Shown here one piece after another: positions 15,649-17,039 of a stretch of DNA of 17,039 bases. Position numbers and translations under genes: made by a program. Source of the DNA: Cyclostephanos tholiformis (Eukaryota; Bacillariophyta; Thalassiosirophyceae; Thalassiosirales; Thalassiosiraceae); the NCBI GenBank assembly GCA_036939975.1, contig JALLPB010001417.1, positions 1 to 17,039 of the forward strand, read 5' to 3'. Below the pieces are notes generated by a model. That model searched no databases. It was not told where the DNA came from and saw only the letters and a list, made by a program, of their open reading frames with translations. Numbering within the stretch: the first letter of the stretch is position 1; the number at the start of each line of letters is the position of its first letter.

Positions 15649-16425
15649 TTAGGTTGCTTTGACGCGACGGCAACAAAAGAAGTCACCAAGCTCGTCATCT
15701 GCAGGATCGACGAGAAATAGTAAACCCATGAGACCAACATAGATGGCATTAAATGCTACTGCGAACCACTCAAATTCGTAGTACTCATTCAGGTTCGACG
15801 CGTAGATTATAGATGATGTAATCATGACGAACGAAACCACGACGAAGATGATCTTGCAGAACATCGGATATTGTGTCTGTTTGCGCAGGAGGTACGTGTG
15901 CAGCAGTCCATACAAACCGCCGAGTACAAAGTACATCGTAGCGCCAATGTAGTGGATGCGTTGATGTTCCGCCGGCCCGTCCAAATCGAACACCGCGAGA
16001 ATTACGAATCCAACATAGGAGAATATGCCGGACACGGCCGCGAGGAAGTTCAACGCCTTCAGGGTCATGGATTCGCTCTGCTGTCGACGATGGTACACGT
16101 TAATTTGGATATTGCGCATGATACAAACCACGCATGCCAACGTGGCACCGGTGGAATTCAATGCCAATACAACTCCCTTTCGATCGTAATAGGCCAGGCC
16201 GTCCGAGATTGACATGTCCGTTATTACCACCTCGGGAATAAACGCGAGTAGGTAAAGGGCAGCTAGGATGAGGGCACATGCTAGGATTGGGATGAGGAAA
16301 AGAATCAGCCGGCCGCATGCACCGCAACGCCTCGATTTCCCCTGAACGGATGTAGTAGGCAAGAGTGGATCGGCCGTGGCCGTAGCTTTGCGTTGACTCC
16401 TCGTAACTTTAGTGGAACCCATCAT
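15649..16425 (-). CDS. Six-TM protein of the DRAM/TMEM150/Frag1/Sfk1 type
   Basis: A single-exon frame of 258 codons; ATG at 16425, with a second ATG directly following. The N-terminal 35 residues are polar and basic, with a CGAC pair before the first helix. Hydrophobic segments lie at about 40-62, 84-103, 124-146, 157-180, 190-210 and 218-239, giving six TM helices with both ends on the same side. The tail is acidic, then FFCCRR. The segment HQRIHYIGATMYFVLGGLYG in TM4 and the overall spacing fit the Frag1/DRAM/Sfk1 superfamily. Its members act at lysosomal or plasma membranes in autophagy and phosphoinositide-4-kinase anchoring. The specific role here is unknown. The family call rests on topology and one motif. 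Confidence 0.65.
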   Translation of the reverse strand: MMGSTKVTRSQRKATATADPLLPTTSVQGKSRRCGACGRLILFLIPILACALILAALYLLAFIPEVVITDMSISDGLAYYDRKGVVLALNSTGATLACVVCIMRNIQINVYHRRQQSESMTLKALNFLAAVSGIFSYVGFVILAVFDLDGPAEHQRIHYIGATMYFVLGGLYGLLHTYLLRKQTQYPMFCKIIFVVVSFVMITSSIIYASNLNEYYEFEWFAVAFNAIYVGLMGLLFLVDPADDELGDFFCCRRVKAT

Positions 16426-17039
16426 TACGAACGTGCGAGGACTGTAGCAGGTTACAATATAGATGTGTATCGGATTACGTTATGGCGAAGTAGTTGGGGT
16501 CAACGGGGGTGTTGTTGAGGGTTGAGGGAGTGAAGCTCGAAAGATAGATTGTGTAGAAGAGAGAGAGGCGCCTCCAATCGGAAAGCGCGCCATAGTGTCT
16601 CCTTTTTCTTCATTAGATTGGAGGTAAATACTAATTCCTACATGGGCAGTTGTTTGGGAGAAGCACCTCGGATCGGCTCAAAACCCTGTCGCCGTCACAT
16701 CGTGACAGACGTAACACTCTAGAGTGGACTTAAACTCAAAATTTGGGGGGGAAACCTGGGGGATTGCAGCCCGCTATCCACCAAATTTTTGTTTTGTGGC
16801 CTTAAATTTTTCCCCACCCCCCCTATGCATAATGCTAAATATCGTAGATTTAGTAGGAAACTTATCATGTAGGAATAGTACAAAATTCTACTTCTGTCAG
16901 GTCGAGGATCCCTGCCCTCCTCCCCCTCCTCATCTCTCTCTTTCGATCATAACTCAATTCCGAGCTCCTTCCATCAGCCCACTTCCTAGGCTGTTAATTC
17001 CTGCAGGAATCCTTCATATTCCTGCAGGATTCCTTTTGG
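16426..17039. other. Non-coding right end with palindromes and homopolymer runs
   Basis: About 610 bp with no supported ORF. The part next to 16425 is presumably the promoter and 5' UTR of the minus-strand gene, with AG-rich tracts near 16550-16570. Further right are GTCAC-ATC-GTGAC (about 16695-16707), the perfect 12-bp palindrome CACTCTAGAGTG (16715-16726), runs of G and C, and AAAATTTGG (16738-16746) mirrored by CCAAATTTT (16781-16789). This may be an old repeat, but no terminal inverted repeats or target duplications could be paired. Confidence 0.4.
16997..17035. repeat. Two-unit 21-nt tandem repeat with a CCTGCAGG palindrome
   Basis: ATTCCTGCAGGAATCCTT at 16997-17014 recurs as ATTCCTGCAGGATTCCTT at 17018-17035 with one difference. 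The first copy contains the 14-bp palindrome ATTCCTGCAGGAAT. The array runs to the window edge and may continue. Confidence 0.75.

Noticed and set aside
16690..16800. Possible DNA-transposon terminal inverted repeats
   Set aside because: The short palindromes and the 9-bp AAAATTTGG/CCAAATTTT pair are too close together and lack a target duplication or transposase frame.

Overview
This is nuclear DNA from a stramenopile alga, most likely a centric diatom. Two observations point there. The genes carry short GT-AG introns (73-134 nt) and alternate strands tightly. The window also holds a Ty1/copia element whose Pol domains look like the diatom CoDi type (inferred from motif recall, with no search run).

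Layout, left to right. At 35-370 (minus) lies the N-terminal exon of a probable ABC1/AarF-type protein. A shared upstream region follows. Next is a three-exon cytosolic transaldolase (833-2074, plus). Convergent to it is a MidA/NDUFAF7-type methyltransferase gene (minus), whose 5' end is split by a 6,073-bp LTR retrotransposon (3810-9882). The element has identical 227-bp LTRs, a perfect 5-bp target duplication (CTGCA) and one long gag-pol frame with zinc knuckle, protease, integrase, RT and RNase H. The missing 5' end of the methyltransferase lies just past the element (9888-9939). About 130 bp further begins PWP2/UTP1 (10071-13118, plus, four exons), an essential SSU-processome WD40 protein. 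After about 1 kb with little recognisable content comes ITPA/HAM1 (14184-15538, plus, six exons, including an 18-nt microexon). A six-TM DRAM/Frag1/Sfk1-like protein is convergent to it (15649-16425, minus). The right end is non-coding, with palindromes and a short tandem repeat at the edge.

The host genes are unrelated housekeeping functions: pentose phosphate pathway, mitochondrial complex I assembly or related methylation, ribosome biogenesis, nucleotide-pool sanitation and a membrane protein. They do not form a functional cluster.

The most interesting part is the retroelement leader. Immediately after the 5' LTR, where a tRNA primer-binding site should be, there is a 16-nt stretch exactly complementary to the LTR itself (3965-3980 pairs with 4036-4051). 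The helix ends exactly at the LTR boundary. Its other arm begins next to GCTCATT, which resembles a stramenopile initiator. This is the geometry expected for Tf1-like self-priming of reverse transcription, here in a copia-type element. The leader also contains a 59-codon ORF with two hydrophobic segments, ending one base before the gag ATG. A single N flanked by a perfect 68-nt duplication in pol is almost certainly an assembly join.
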